Assembly: GCA_903884425.1 (NCBI GenBank)
Contig: CAISEP010000020.1
Coordinates: 1-64,000 of the forward strand
Length of the DNA: 64,000 nt
Direction of reading: 5' to 3'
From: an uncultured Caulobacterales bacterium
GTDB taxonomy: Bacteria; Pseudomonadota; Alphaproteobacteria; Caulobacterales; Caulobacteraceae
The notes under the pieces are model-generated. The model was not told the DNA's origin. It ran no database searches and worked only from the letters and a program-made list of their open reading frames with translations. The translations under genes were made by a program, and so were the position numbers. Shown piece after piece: positions 37,894 through 48,671 of this stretch (positions are counted from its first letter, which is position 1; each line of letters begins with the position of its first letter).

Positions 37894-38687
37894 CACCGGC
37901 GGACCCCGGCCTCTATGACGGGGTGGTCACCCATGTGCGCCACGCGCCGCGCCGGCACCGCCTGCGCTATCGCATGTTCATGCTGCTCCTGGACATCGAC
38001 CGGCTGGACGAGACCTTTGCCGGGCTGAAGCGCATGTCCCACAACCGCTTCAACTGGTTCGGCTTCCACGACCGCGACCACCTGCCGAAGGACGCGGCCC
38101 CGGACGCGGACCTGCGGGGCTTCATCGACGGGCACCTGCGCGCCGCGGGTCTCGCCCCCGACGGCGGGCCGGTGCAGCTGCTCTGCATGCCGCGGATTCT
38201 GGGTTATGTGTTCAATCCGCTGAGCGTCTGGTTCTGCTGGCGCCGCACGGGGGAGCTGGCGGCGGTGCTGTACGAGGTGCGCAACACCTTCGGCGAGGCC
38301 CACAGCTATCTGATCCCCGCGCCGGCCCCGGGCAACCGGCCGGTGGTGGAGCAGGACTGCGACAAGGGGTTCTTCGTCTCCCCCTTCATGGACATGGACC
38401 TGCACTACCACTTCCGGGTCCATCCGCCGGATGCCACCACCGTGCTGGACATCGCCGTGTCGCGGCAGGCGGACCGGCTGAAGCTGCTGGATGCCCGCTT
38501 TGCCGCGGAGCGTCGGCCGCTGACGGACGCGAGCCTCATGGCCGCCTTCGCCGCCCATCCGCTGATGACCCTGAAGGTCATGGGCGGCATTCACTGGGAG
38601 GCGGTGAAGATCGTGCTGAAGGGGATCGGCCTGCGCCCCCGCGCGCCCCTGCCCCCCACCCCGGTCACCTATGTGGCGGCGGGATAG
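37890..38687 (+). CDS. DUF1365 family protein
   Basis: A 265-residue protein of COG3496. It shows the family blocks YDGVVTHVRHAPRRHRLRYR at the N-terminus, MPRILGYVFNPLSVWFC centrally and KGFFVSPFMDMDLHYHFR. It is translationally coupled to the flavoprotein gene, the usual pairing. The biochemical role is unsettled; a function in fatty-acid modification after oxidative stress is inferred from known Rhodobacter genetics. Its last 19 bases overlap the convergent panE-like gene. Confidence 0.87.
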   Translation: MTPADPGLYDGVVTHVRHAPRRHRLRYRMFMLLLDIDRLDETFAGLKRMSHNRFNWFGFHDRDHLPKDAAPDADLRGFIDGHLRAAGLAPDGGPVQLLCMPRILGYVFNPLSVWFCWRRTGELAAVLYEVRNTFGEAHSYLIPAPAPGNRPVVEQDCDKGFFVSPFMDMDLHYHFRVHPPDATTVLDIAVSRQADRLKLLDARFAAERRPLTDASLMAAFAAHPLMTLKVMGGIHWEAVKIVLKGIGLRPRAPLPPTPVTYVAAG

Positions 38688-39655
38688 AGCCCCTTCATCC
38701 GCGCCGACAACCGGGCCAGCCCATAGACCGCCGACAGGTTGGGCGTCGGCAGGCCGAGCTTGACCCCCAACTCCACCAGGGCCCCGACGATGGGGTCCAG
38801 TTCCAGCGGCCGTCCCTGCTCCATGTCCTGCAGCATGGAGGTGCGGAAGTTCCCCAGCTTGCGGGCAATGTCCATCCGCGCTTCCGGCGTGAGGGGAAAC
38901 GGCAGGCCCAGCGCCTCACCCAGGGTCGCCATTTCCCGCATCATCTGCAGGCACAGCGCCCGCACCTGGTCATCGGCCAGCATGTCCGCCGTCCCCGCCC
39001 CGGTCAGGGCCGAGATCGGATTGGCGTACATGTTGCCCCACAGCTTCACCCAGATGGGGGTGCGGATGTCGGTGGGCGTGTCGGCGCGCACGTCCGCCTT
39101 GCGGAACGCCGCCGCCAGGGTCTCCACCCGCGCCGACTCGCTGCCGTCCGGCTCCCCGAAGATCAGCCGGTCGATCCCCGCCACCTGCGACACGCCCGGC
39201 TCGGGGGAGAAGTTGGAATTGTGCAGCACGCAGCCGATCACCCGCTCCGGCGGCAGGGCGGCGGCGATCCGCCCGCCCGCATCGACGGTCTCCAGGCTCG
39301 TGCCCTCCAGCGCCCCGCCGAAGCGGTGGAAGAACCACCAGGGGATGCCGTTCATGGCGCTGACCACCGCCGTCCCGTCCTGCATCAGGGGGCCAAGCGT
39401 CGGCGCCACCTGCGGCAGGGCCTGGGCCTTCAGCGACACGATCACATAGTCCTGCGGGCCCAGCGCCGCCGGATCGTTCGAGGCGATCACCGGGGCGGTG
39501 CGGGTCACCCCCTGCTCGATCACCCGCAGGCCATGGGTCTGCAACGCCGCCAGCGTCGCCCCGCGGGCCAGGGCCGACACGGTCCAGCCCGCCGCGGCCA
39601 GCCGCTCCCCCATCCAGACGCCCACGGCCCCGGGCCCGACGATCACTGCGCGCAT
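38669..39655 (-). CDS. 2-dehydropantoate 2-reductase family protein
   Basis: A 328-residue NADPH-dependent reductase of the PanE/ApbA family. The Rossmann motif VGPGAVGVWMG opens the protein, and the catalytic lysine and asparagines lie in WVKLWGNMYANPISALTG. True PanE makes pantoate for coenzyme A; many paralogues with this sequence type act on other 2-oxo acids, so I leave the symbol open. GGGGGAG precedes the ATG. Convergent overlap with DUF1365 suggests tight packing rather than shared function. Confidence 0.85.
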   Translation of the reverse strand: MRAVIVGPGAVGVWMGERLAAAGWTVSALARGATLAALQTHGLRVIEQGVTRTAPVIASNDPAALGPQDYVIVSLKAQALPQVAPTLGPLMQDGTAVVSAMNGIPWWFFHRFGGALEGTSLETVDAGGRIAAALPPERVIGCVLHNSNFSPEPGVSQVAGIDRLIFGEPDGSESARVETLAAAFRKADVRADTPTDIRTPIWVKLWGNMYANPISALTGAGTADMLADDQVRALCLQMMREMATLGEALGLPFPLTPEARMDIARKLGNFRTSMLQDMEQGRPLELDPIVGALVELGVKLGLPTPNLSAVYGLARLSARMKGLYPAAT

Positions 39656-39685
39656 GCAAGCTCCCCCTTGTCGGAGGCGGTTCTA

Positions 39686-40561
39686 TCAGCGCGCGGACGG
39701 GGAGGCGAGGCGTGCGTGGGACTGATCCCCCCGCTGCAGGACGAGATCGCCGGGCAGGATCGCGTCGATGGCCAGCGCCTCCTGATCCGCCAGCCGGGCA
39801 TAGACCGGGGCAAAGTCCTGCAGGGTCACCCGCAGCAGCTCCGAAAGCGAGGGGATGACGAAATAGACCTGCTGGAAGTCATCGATCCGGTAGCGGGTGC
39901 GCATGACCCGCTCCAGCTCGAAGCCGATCCGGTTGGGGGACGGGCTTTCCAGGGCGAACACGCTCTCCGTCGCCGAGGAGACGATCCCCGCCCCGCAGAT
40001 GCGCAGGCCCTGAGGCGTCTGCAGCAGCCCGAACTCCACCGTGTACCAGTAGAGCCGGGCCAATTGCTCCAGTTGCCCCAGCCCCGCTGCCCGCTGGCCG
40101 CCCCGGCCGTACTCCACCATGTAGTCGGCGAACACCGGGTCGCAGAGCATGGGCACATGGCCGAACACGTCGTGGAAGATGTCCGGCTCCTGCAGATAGT
40201 CCAGCTGGTCCGGCCGCCGGATGAAGCGGCCCGCGGGGAACCGCCGCTCCGCCAGATGATCGAAGAACACGCTTTCCGGCACCAGCCCCGGCACCGCCAC
40301 CACCTGCCAGCCGGTGAGGGCCGACAGCCGGGCGTTCAGCTTGTCGAAGTCCGGGATGCCCCCACCGTGCAGGTCCAGCGCCGCGAGCCCGGCCAGATAT
40401 TCCGGACAGGCCCGCCCCTCGAGCACTTTCATCTGCCGCTCGTACAGGGTCACCCAGGTGGCATGTTCCGCCGCCGTGTAGTCGCCCCAGGCCTGCGGCA
40501 CGGTCCAGTCCTCGGCGCAACCGGCCGGTGGGCTTGCGAACACATGGCTGTCGGTCGTCAC
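39686..40561 (-). CDS. phhA: Phenylalanine 4-monooxygenase
   Basis: A 291-residue non-haem iron, pterin-dependent enzyme that converts phenylalanine to tyrosine. The iron ligands are in DIFHDVFGHVP (two His) and YWYTVEFGLL (Glu). The bacterial form lacks the regulatory ACT domain, as here. The GTG at 40561 with GGAGG just upstream was preferred to a TTG at 40606. No pterin dehydratase (phhB) or phhR regulator is adjacent. Confidence 0.94.
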   Translation of the reverse strand: MTTDSHVFASPPAGCAEDWTVPQAWGDYTAAEHATWVTLYERQMKVLEGRACPEYLAGLAALDLHGGGIPDFDKLNARLSALTGWQVVAVPGLVPESVFFDHLAERRFPAGRFIRRPDQLDYLQEPDIFHDVFGHVPMLCDPVFADYMVEYGRGGQRAAGLGQLEQLARLYWYTVEFGLLQTPQGLRICGAGIVSSATESVFALESPSPNRIGFELERVMRTRYRIDDFQQVYFVIPSLSELLRVTLQDFAPVYARLADQEALAIDAILPGDLVLQRGDQSHARLASPSAR

Positions 40562-40730
40562 GCCGCCTCCGGAGGTCTGCACAGGGCACAGACTACCCCC
40601 GATCAACCAGTTTCAAAAGAAACTTTCTCGGGGGTGAGACCGAGGCTGGAGGCGGCGGCGGTGAGGAAGATGCGGGCCGGTCCGATATCGATGGGCTGGC
40701 CATTTGCATCTCCGTCCGCCGGAAAATGGC

Positions 40731-42426
<1,696 letters not shown>

Positions 42427-42557
42427 GGTCGTCTTCCTCTCGTCCCGGCGTCGTCGCGCCGTGTTGCGTTGAACCTTTGCGCATTGCGCCTGGAACCCTC
42501 ATATCGGGACCGACGCGCGCCGTCGATGCGCCATCCACCCACCGGACCCAAAGCCAG

Positions 42558-43019
42558 ATGACCACGGACACCTCCTCCCTCACCCAGCTGGGCCGGATCA
42601 CCGACGCCCCCACCCACCCGGACGCGGCCGAGCTGGAGCGGGTGCCCAATCCCCATGCGGGGACCCTGTACCTCGCCCGCTTCGTGGCGCCGGAGTTCAC
42701 CTCCCTGTGCCCGGTCACCGGCCAGCCGGACTTCGCCCATCTGGTGATCGACTATGCCCCCGGCGACTGGCTGGTGGAGTCCAAGTCCCTGAAGCTCTAT
42801 CTCGGGGCCTTCCGCAATCACGGGGCCTTCCACGAGGACTGCACCGTGGCCATCGGCAAGAAGATCGCCGCCCTGACGGAACCGAAATGGCTGCGGATCG
42901 GCGGCTACTGGTACCCAAGGGGCGGCATTCCCATCGACGTCTTCTTCCAGACCGGCCCGGTGCCCGAGGGCCTGTGGGTCCCCGACCAGGGGGTGCCGCC
43001 CTACCGGGGTCGCGGTTAA
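42558..43019 (+). CDS. queF: NADPH-dependent 7-cyano-7-deazaguanine reductase
   Basis: A 153-residue unimodular QueF that reduces preQ0 to preQ1 in queuosine synthesis. The thioimide cysteine lies in [15 protein letters not shown], with the substrate-binding Asp close by, and the family block [20 protein letters not shown] follows. The short single-domain form is normal for alphaproteobacteria. The ATG at 42558 was chosen over a longer, non-homologous extension. No riboswitch was recognised upstream. Confidence 0.95.
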   Translation: MTTDTSSLTQLGRITDAPTHPDAAELERVPNPHAGTLYLARFVAPEFTSLCPVTGQPDFAHLVIDYAPGDWLVESKSLKLYLGAFRNHGAFHEDCTVAIGKKIAALTEPKWLRIGGYWYPRGGIPIDVFFQTGPVPEGLWVPDQGVPPYRGRG

Positions 43020-43047
43020 GCCCCGATCAGGAAAACTCACTGGTCAT

Positions 43048-43073
43048 TGTCACAGGTCGTGTGACAGTATGAT
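43048..43073 (+). promoter_or_regulatory. Operator-like palindrome within a promoter upstream of the OYE reductase
   Basis: TGTCACA (43048-43054) and TGTGACA (43060-43066) form a perfect inverted repeat across five bases. A near-consensus -10 TATGAT lies at 43068-43073, and a -35-like TTGTCA starts at 43047. The palindrome thus occupies the spacer between them, the position expected for a repressor. A weaker repeat GAAC-N8-GTTC follows at about 43077-43092. Ene-reductases are often controlled by electrophile-sensing TetR/HxlR-type repressors, but no such gene is adjacent. Confidence 0.55.
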
Positions 43074-43135
43074 CTGAACGGCGATCAGTTCCGATCCCCC
43101 TCCCCTTTCCCTGTTCTCGAACACAAGGTCTCTCC

Positions 43136-44254
43136 ATGTCCGCCACGAACACCCGTTCGCTCGACAAGCTGTTCAGCCCCTTCACGGTCAAGAACCTGAC
43201 CCTGCCCAACCGGATCGTCATGGCCCCCATGACCCGCTCCCAGTCCCCCGGCGGCGTGGCGACCCAGGAGGTGGCCAGCTACTATGCCCGGCGCGCGGCG
43301 GCGGATGTGGGCCTGATCGTCACCGAGGGGACCGGCGTCGACCGGCCGGTGTCGGTGAACGACGCCAATGTGCCGCGGTTCCACGGGGACCAGTCCCTGG
43401 CCGCCTGGAAGCAGGTGGTGGACGCGGTGCACGCCGTGGGGGGCAAGATCGCGCCGCAGCTGTGGCACGTGGGCTCCGTCCGCAATCCGTCCCCCGACTG
43501 GACCCCGCCGGGCCAGGTGGACAGCCCGTCGGGCCTGTCCCGCCCCGGCAAGACCTTCGGCGAGCCCCTGACCGATTCCGAAGTGGGCGACGTGATCGCC
43601 GCCTTCGCCCGGGCCGCGGCGGAGACCAAGGCCCTGGGCTTCGACGCCCTGGAGCTGCACGGGGCCCACGGCTACCTGATCGACCAGTTCTTCTGGGAGG
43701 GGACCAACACCCGCACCGACCGCTGGGGCGGCGCCACCCTGCCGGAGCGGTCGCGCTTTGCCGTGGAGGTGGTCAAGGCCGTCCGTGCGGCGGTGGGCGA
43801 GGACTTCGTGGTGATCCTGCGCCTGTCCCAGTGGAAGCAGCAGGACTATGCCGTGCAGATGGCGAAGACCCCGGACGAGATGGCCGCCTGGCTGAACCCC
43901 CTGGCGGAGGCGGGGGTGGACGTGTTCCACTGCTCCCAGCGCCGGTTCTGGGAGGCGGAATACGAGGGCTCCGACCTGAACTTCGCCGGCTGGGCGCGCA
44001 AGCTGACCGGCAAGCCGTCCATCACCGTCGGCTCCGTCGGGCTGAATGCGGAGTTCACCGCCTCCTTCCGAGGCGCGGGCGCGGGCGCGGCCTCGCTGGA
44101 CGACCTGCTGGCCCGGCTGGACAAGGACGAGTTCGATCTGGTGGGCGTGGGCCGCGCCATCCTGGCCGATCCCCTCTGGGCGAAGAAGGTCAAGGAAGGC
44201 CGCACCGACGAGCTGAGCGACTTCGACGCCAAGACCCTCGCCGTCCTGACCTGA
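43136..44254 (+). CDS. Old-yellow-enzyme family alkene reductase
   Basis: A 372-residue FMN-dependent TIM barrel. Typical segments are LPNRIVMAPMTRSQS, the substrate-binding ELHGAHGYLIDQFFW, the TDRWGG motif and the C-terminal VGVGRAILADPLWAKKV with FMN-phosphate contacts. OYE-type enzymes reduce activated C=C bonds of electrophiles such as enals and quinone-like compounds. Its promoter has an operator-like palindrome. The stop is 21 bases from that of the convergent LprI-like gene. Confidence 0.92.
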   Translation: MSATNTRSLDKLFSPFTVKNLTLPNRIVMAPMTRSQSPGGVATQEVASYYARRAAADVGLIVTEGTGVDRPVSVNDANVPRFHGDQSLAAWKQVVDAVHAVGGKIAPQLWHVGSVRNPSPDWTPPGQVDSPSGLSRPGKTFGEPLTDSEVGDVIAAFARAAAETKALGFDALELHGAHGYLIDQFFWEGTNTRTDRWGGATLPERSRFAVEVVKAVRAAVGEDFVVILRLSQWKQQDYAVQMAKTPDEMAAWLNPLAEAGVDVFHCSQRRFWEAEYEGSDLNFAGWARKLTGKPSITVGSVGLNAEFTASFRGAGAGAASLDDLLARLDKDEFDLVGVGRAILADPLWAKKVKEGRTDELSDFDAKTLAVLT

Positions 44255-44275
44255 CGACCCCTTGCCGCGGCGGCT

Positions 44276-45349
44276 CTACTCGGGGACCAGCTCCTTGAGC
44301 AGGGCCGTTCGGTCCCGGGTCAGCTTGGTCTTCACCGCCTCAGCCGACACGGCGGGCCAGCGGGCGGCGGCGAAGCGGACAAAGGCATCGCGATAGGCGA
44401 TCCAGGCCCGCTCCGCCCCGCGGATGCCCTCGTGCCGGATGCCGCTCATCTCCGGATAGGTCTGGGCCATGGCACCCTTGTAGGCAGCGTTCAGGGCCGC
44501 ATCGGCCGTGGCCAGGTCCGCCGCCGTGCCCGCCGGGGCCTTGCCCGAGGCGAGGGCCGCGAGGTCCGTCTCGAAGGCCGTGCGGACCGCGTCCTCCGCC
44601 TCGATGACAAAGGCCGCGCGCAGGGTGCCGGACAGGTCCGTCTCGCTCCCCCCATGGGCGGAGGCATAGGCCTCCATCGCCTTGGAAAGGGCCGCATAGG
44701 CCGGGCGCTGGTCCGCCGTGAGGCCGGACTGGAACCGGGCCATCCGCCCCTTGCGCTCCACCGCTGCCAGCCGGGAATCCCGGTCGCTGCAGACCCCGCC
44801 CATGGCCCCGCTGGTGATGTCGTCGCAGAAGTCGAAGGCGCAGACGCCGCCCTTGCCCTCCGCGGCCGTGCCGCCGGGTCCGGCGCAGGCGGGATTGGCC
44901 TTCAGGGCCAGCAGGTGGGTGACCCGCGCCTGAAGCTCTGCCTCGGCCCAGGAGCCGCTGCAGCTAAGGCGGATGGCCTGGTCATAGTTCCGCCGGACGC
45001 CCCGGCCGTTGGCATAGATCATGGCCAGGACCGCGTCCCCACCCAGCGACGGCCCACCCTCCCCCTGCCGGCTCTCCGAGAGGGCGCACTGGCGGGCGGC
45101 CACGGGGTCGGCGGGTCGGCCGATGCCGTAATAGAGGGCGACGGAATCACAGTCCTTCAGCGCCGCCGCCGGGACCTTCGGCCCCTCAGCAGTCGGGTCC
45201 GGCAAGGTGGCCGTCCGGTCGCAGACGGCCCGGACCGGCGGGCTGATGAAGTTGCCGTGCCAGGGCACGTCGTCCGCCCGGGCCGACGGCCCCGCTGCCA
45301 CGGCCAGGCCGAGGAGGGCCAGCCCCAGGACGCGGTGCCCGCCGATCAC
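44276..45349 (-). CDS. Exported protein with C-terminal LprI-like (DUF1311) domain
   Basis: A 357-residue protein with a signal peptide (LGLALLGLAVAAGPSARA). The middle part is cysteine-rich, with ten or so Cys, and has Sel1-like features such as GDAVLAMIYANGRGV. The C-terminal region carries the LprI pattern (DAALNAAYKGAM then GIRGAERAWIAYRD). Mycobacterial LprI inhibits lysozyme; that function is not shown for this type. Its ATG overlaps the stop of the beta-propeller gene by four bases, so the two are coupled. Confidence 0.75.
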   Translation of the reverse strand: MIGGHRVLGLALLGLAVAAGPSARADDVPWHGNFISPPVRAVCDRTATLPDPTAEGPKVPAAALKDCDSVALYYGIGRPADPVAARQCALSESRQGEGGPSLGGDAVLAMIYANGRGVRRNYDQAIRLSCSGSWAEAELQARVTHLLALKANPACAGPGGTAAEGKGGVCAFDFCDDITSGAMGGVCSDRDSRLAAVERKGRMARFQSGLTADQRPAYAALSKAMEAYASAHGGSETDLSGTLRAAFVIEAEDAVRTAFETDLAALASGKAPAGTAADLATADAALNAAYKGAMAQTYPEMSGIRHEGIRGAERAWIAYRDAFVRFAAARWPAVSAEAVKTKLTRDRTALLKELVPE

Positions 45350-48300
45350 GGCAGGTCCTCGCCGCCACCCTCCAGGGGCAGCGCCACCGTGGTGCCGTCG
45401 GGAACGTGCACGGGCTTGAGCCGGGCCTTGGCCAGGGCCGCATTCAGCCGGGGCAGGTCGTCGCGCAGATGGGCGGTCCAGGTGCGGACGGCGGCCTCGA
45501 CAGTGGCCGCATGCCGCGCCACGGCCTCCGACTGGGGCGCGGTGGGGCCCCGGTCGGCCCCCTCCAGGTCCGTCTCGACCCCGGCCAGCATGCCGGCCGC
45601 CCCGTGCAGGGCGTCAAGCGCGCCGACCCATCCCTTTGCCGCCTGGAGGTTCGCCGTCAGCGCAGGGTCCTGGGACTTCAGGGCTGCCAGCTGGGTTGCC
45701 ACGGCCTGGCCCTCCCCCAGCACCCGGCGGACGGTGGCCAGCTCCGCGCCGATGGCCTTCGACAGGGCAAGGGACGCGGCCAGGGCCGCCGGGTCGGACT
45801 TCAGGCGGGGATCGGCTTTCAGCCGCAGCGGCCGGGTGGCCACCGTGCGGCCGTCCACCTTCAGGGTGACCGCATAGGTCCCCGGCAGGGCATAGGCCCC
45901 CGCCGGCGTCATGGGCGTGTCCCGGTCCACCGAGGCGGCGATGGAGAAGTCGTAGGACAGGGCGGCAGGCCGTGGCCAGCGCAGGTCCCACTGCACCCGG
46001 TGCAGACCGGCGTCCCGCGACAGGGGCGGGGCCGGATGGATGTAGAGGTCGGAGAAATACTGTTCCGCAGGCAGCTTCGGCCCGGGCACATCGCTCAGCA
46101 CCCGGACCAGTTCACCGGCCTCGGTGCGGATCTCCAGGCTGACCGACTTCGCCGCCCGGGGCAGCCAGTAGTCGAGGCTGGCCCCGTCCGGCGGGTTTTC
46201 CCCCACCGGTTCCTCCGGTGCCAGGGGCGTGTCGCGGTTGTTGCTGGGACGCAGCCGCCAGGCCTCGGCCGGAGTGAACAGCTGCGGCGTCGCCGCAACC
46301 GCAGGCGTCAGCTGGCGCAGCAGGGTGACATTGTCGAGGATCCAGATCGCCCGACCTTGCGTCGCCGCCACCAGATCATCTCCGTGCACGGACAGATCGC
46401 GGACCCAGGCGGTGGGCAGGTCCTTCTGCAGGGACGACCAGTGGGCCCCGTCGTCGAAGGACACCGACACCCCCGTCTCGGTTCCGGCATAGAGCAGGCC
46501 CGGTTTCACCGTGTCCGCCCGGACCACGGCGGCAAAGCCCCCCTTGGGCAGGCCGCTGCCGATGTCCCGCCAGGTCTTGCCATAGTCGTGGGTGACGAAG
46601 GCGCGGGGGCTGAAATCGTCCTGCCGCTGATTGTCGGCGGTGACGTAGGCGGTCCCGTCCTCCAGGTCGGAAATGTCCACCGAGGCGATCTTGGCCCAGG
46701 CGGGAAGGCCCGGGGGCGTCACGTCGGTCCAGTGCTCGCCGTCGTCCCGGGTCATCTGCACCAGGCCGGAATCGGTGCCCACCCAGACCTCTCCCGCATG
46801 CCGGGCCGAGGTGGCCATGGACCAGATGCCGCCATAGCCGCACGGCCGGGCCGCGGCCGCGGACACATCCCCGTCGCAGGCCTTGGCCGCGGGGGCCTTG
46901 TCCCCGGTCACCCGGCCGCCGAGGTCGGGGCTGATCACCTGCCAGGTCTGGCCCCGGTCCTTCGAGCGGAACACGCTCTCCCCCCCGAGATAGAGGGTCA
47001 CCGGCCCGGTGCGCGACACCGCCAGCGGCGTCACCCAGACGAAATGGTGGGCCACGGTGGTCTGGCGGCGGCCATAGTTGGGCTCGAGATAGGGGGAGAT
47101 GTCGGCCACCTCTCCCGTCCGCGCGTCGAACCGCTGCAGCTTGCCGCCGAGGCCGGTGCCGTAGACGATGTTCGGATCATCCGGGTCCGGAATGTCATAG
47201 TCCCGTTCCTCCGCCCCCACCGGACGCCAGTCCCGCAGATTGGGCGGGCCGTAGTCGCTGCGGCTGGCGAGGCCCACCGTGCCGCTGTCCTGCTGGCCGG
47301 AATAGACCTTGTACGGAAACTGGTTGTCCGTCGCCAGATGATAGAATTGGCCCGTCGGCTGGTTGTACCAGCTGGAGAAGGTCTTCCCCCCGTCCACGGT
47401 GATGGCCGCCCCCTGGTCCGAGGCCGTGGCCCAGTGGCTGGGGTCCTTCGGATTGATCCAGACGAAGTGGTAGTCGTCCCCGCCGGGGGAGCCGCGGATG
47501 ATCTCGCAGTGCGTCCCGCCCTGGTCGCAGCGGCGGACCGACTGGCCCACCAGATAGACCGTGTCCGGATCATTGGGGGCCACGGCGATGTGGCTGGCAT
47601 AATAGCCGGTGAAGGCGTCCTCCGCATTCACCCGGGTCCAGTGACCGCCCCCGTCGTCGGAGCGGTAGAGGCCGCTGGCCTCCCCCGGCGTGACCATGGC
47701 GTAGAGGCGCAGGGCACCTGTGGCGGTGCGGGTGGCGGCCACGCTGAGACGCCCCAGCGGCCCCTTCGGCCAGCCCTCGCCCCCCAGCTTGTGGAAGGTC
47801 TCGCCCCCGTCATCGGAGCGCCAGATGGCCGAGCCCGGCCCGGAAATGGGGGTGAAATAGCTCTGCCAGGGATATTGCCGCGCCTGCCAGCTGGTGGCGA
47901 AGACGGTCATCGGGTTGGCCGGGTCGGCGGTGAGGTCGACTGCCCCGGTGTCGGCGTCGATCTTCAGGGTGTGATGCCAGCTCTTCCCCCCGTCGGTGGT
48001 GCGGAACACGCCCCGCTCGGGATTGGGTCCGAAGAAGTGGCCGACGGCGGCCACCAGCACCCGGTCCGGGTCCTTGGGGTCCACCAGGATGCGGCCGATG
48101 GCATAGGTCTCGTGCAGGCCGAGGTCGGACCAGGTCTTGCCCCCGTCCGTGGTGCGGAACACCCCCGCCCCCCGGGCCACGTCATAGCGGGGGGTCGGCT
48201 GGCCGGTCCCGGCATAGATCACGTCGGGATTGGACGGCGCGATGGCCACCGCCCCCATGGCCGCGGTCGGTCCCTTGTCGAACAGGGAGGTCCAGGTGCG

Positions 48301-48579
48301 CCCGGCATTCTCCGTCTTCCACACCCCGCCCCCGGCCGCGCCCATGACGAACAGGTCCGGCCGCAGGGCGGAGCCGTCGATCATCTCCGCCCAGCCGCCC
48401 CGCTGGGGTCCCAGCAGCCGCCAGTGCAGGGGCCAGCCCTGGGGCTGCAGGGGATCGGCCGCGGCGGGGGCCGGGGTCGGTGCCGCAAGGGTCGGGGCAC
48501 TGCCTGCGGCCAGGATGGCCAGGGCGGCGGCGGAGGTGAGGGCTTGGCGGAGCGAAGGCATGCGGGTACGGGAATCCAT
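45346..48579 (-). CDS. Large exported beta-propeller protein (VPS10/sortilin- and BNR-repeat type)
   Basis: A protein of about 1077 residues with a signal peptide (QALTSAAALAILAAGSAPTLAA). At least eight Asp-box/BNR repeats of the S-x-D-x-G-x-x-W type are visible through the first 750 residues (for example TDGGKTWSD, DDGGETFHKL, DDGEHWTDV, DYGKTWRDI). These indicate one or two multi-bladed propellers of the VPS10 kind. The C-terminus has an Ig-like portion (GTYAVTLKVDGRTV) and a helical tail. Such proteins are often mislabelled glycosyl hydrolases. Start 48579 was chosen for its signal peptide; 48561 is possible. Confidence 0.8.
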   Translation of the reverse strand: MDSRTRMPSLRQALTSAAALAILAAGSAPTLAAPTPAPAAADPLQPQGWPLHWRLLGPQRGGWAEMIDGSALRPDLFVMGAAGGGVWKTENAGRTWTSLFDKGPTAAMGAVAIAPSNPDVIYAGTGQPTPRYDVARGAGVFRTTDGGKTWSDLGLHETYAIGRILVDPKDPDRVLVAAVGHFFGPNPERGVFRTTDGGKSWHHTLKIDADTGAVDLTADPANPMTVFATSWQARQYPWQSYFTPISGPGSAIWRSDDGGETFHKLGGEGWPKGPLGRLSVAATRTATGALRLYAMVTPGEASGLYRSDDGGGHWTRVNAEDAFTGYYASHIAVAPNDPDTVYLVGQSVRRCDQGGTHCEIIRGSPGGDDYHFVWINPKDPSHWATASDQGAAITVDGGKTFSSWYNQPTGQFYHLATDNQFPYKVYSGQQDSGTVGLASRSDYGPPNLRDWRPVGAEERDYDIPDPDDPNIVYGTGLGGKLQRFDARTGEVADISPYLEPNYGRRQTTVAHHFVWVTPLAVSRTGPVTLYLGGESVFRSKDRGQTWQVISPDLGGRVTGDKAPAAKACDGDVSAAAARPCGYGGIWSMATSARHAGEVWVGTDSGLVQMTRDDGEHWTDVTPPGLPAWAKIASVDISDLEDGTAYVTADNQRQDDFSPRAFVTHDYGKTWRDIGSGLPKGGFAAVVRADTVKPGLLYAGTETGVSVSFDDGAHWSSLQKDLPTAWVRDLSVHGDDLVAATQGRAIWILDNVTLLRQLTPAVAATPQLFTPAEAWRLRPSNNRDTPLAPEEPVGENPPDGASLDYWLPRAAKSVSLEIRTEAGELVRVLSDVPGPKLPAEQYFSDLYIHPAPPLSRDAGLHRVQWDLRWPRPAALSYDFSIAASVDRDTPMTPAGAYALPGTYAVTLKVDGRTVATRPLRLKADPRLKSDPAALAASLALSKAIGAELATVRRVLGEGQAVATQLAALKSQDPALTANLQAAKGWVGALDALHGAAGMLAGVETDLEGADRGPTAPQSEAVARHAATVEAAVRTWTAHLRDDLPRLNAALAKARLKPVHVPDGTTVALPLEGGGEDLP

Positions 48580-48671
48580 CTGCAGTCTGTGGCCCCCATA
48601 GCCACACTTTCCGCCGCCCATGGCAAGTCGCAACCGTTGCCTTGCCGTCGTCTCCCGGCCATGAAGGCAGC

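Noticed and set aside
42427-42557. preQ1 riboswitch upstream of queF
   Set aside because: The 131-base gap shows no recognisable preQ1 aptamer stem-loop with an A-rich tail.
45346-48579. Glycosyl hydrolase (sialidase) function
   Set aside because: Asp-box repeats occur in many propellers. I see no sialidase arginine triad or catalytic Tyr/Glu pair that would justify an enzymatic label.
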